Assembly: GCF_052324685.1 (NCBI RefSeq)
Contig: NW_027506896.1
Span: 159,001-223,000, forward strand
Length of the DNA stretch: 64,000 nt
Source of the DNA: Brachyhypopomus gauderio
Lineage: Eukaryota > Chordata > Actinopteri > Gymnotiformes > Hypopomidae
Reading direction: 5' to 3'
Shown here: piece after piece, positions 63,934 through 64,000 of the stretch
Numbering within the stretch: the first letter of the stretch is position 1
How the letters are laid out: every line of letters begins with the position of its first letter
Program-made: the position numbers and the translations under genes
Notes under the pieces: model-generated
Seen by the model: the letters and a program-made list of their open reading frames with translations, nothing else
What the model was told of the DNA's origin: nothing
Databases searched by the model: none

Positions 63934-64000
63934 CTAGAAACACACAAAGCCACAGGTACACAGAGAATAATTTGCATACCACTTTGATTTATAAAAAAGC

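Overview
This is a 64 kb vertebrate nuclear window, almost certainly from a ray-finned fish. Intron-rich genes with GT-AG introns encode proteins close in sequence and length to human orthologues. The spacers hold teleost-type DNA-transposon relics (ZBED/hAT, Harbinger-like, Tc1), a tRNA-derived SINE and long CA/GT/GA microsatellites. I cannot name the species. All gene models were built by reading both strands, checking splice phase at every junction and comparing with remembered vertebrate protein families; no database search was run.

Layout: the last two coding exons of agxt (+, 87-550); a nested transposon cluster (626-2235); dtymk (+, 2663-4675) followed by a 1.14 kb tandem duplication carrying a second copy of its last two exons; atg4b (-, 6528-9633, 13 coding exons); a spacer with a Tc1 relic; bok (-, 12600-18522, 4 coding exons); a 3.1 kb spacer; stk25 (+, 21672-28375, 11 coding exons); farp2 (-, 30748-57888, about 26 coding exons, promoter near 59.7 kb); and the 3' part of an ephexin-type RhoGEF (-, 61312-63933).

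The run dtymk-atg4b-bok-stk25-farp2 matches, in order and relative orientation, the mirror image of human 2q37.3 (FARP2-STK25-BOK-THAP4-ATG4B-DTYMK). thap4 is the one member I do not see, between atg4b and bok. These are unrelated housekeeping and signalling functions: glyoxylate detoxification, dTMP phosphorylation, autophagy protease, BCL-2 family effector, GCK-III kinase, Rac/Cdc42-type GEF. They are linked by old synteny, not by a shared pathway.

The most interesting signals are inside the genes. farp2 shows three candidate alternative exons: a 269-codon open extension of a linker exon that would give a FERM-only, GEF-less protein; a diverged duplicate of the PH1-PH2 linker exon that is mutually exclusive by reading frame; and a 21-nt in-frame microexon in PH1. 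stk25 intron 5 starts with a 22-copy, 44-bp minisatellite whose first unit is the real splice donor, so the array repeats that donor. dtymk has duplicated terminal exons, agxt ends in the non-canonical peroxisomal signal SKV, and farp2 has a regularly phased CCAAT-box array just upstream of its first exon.
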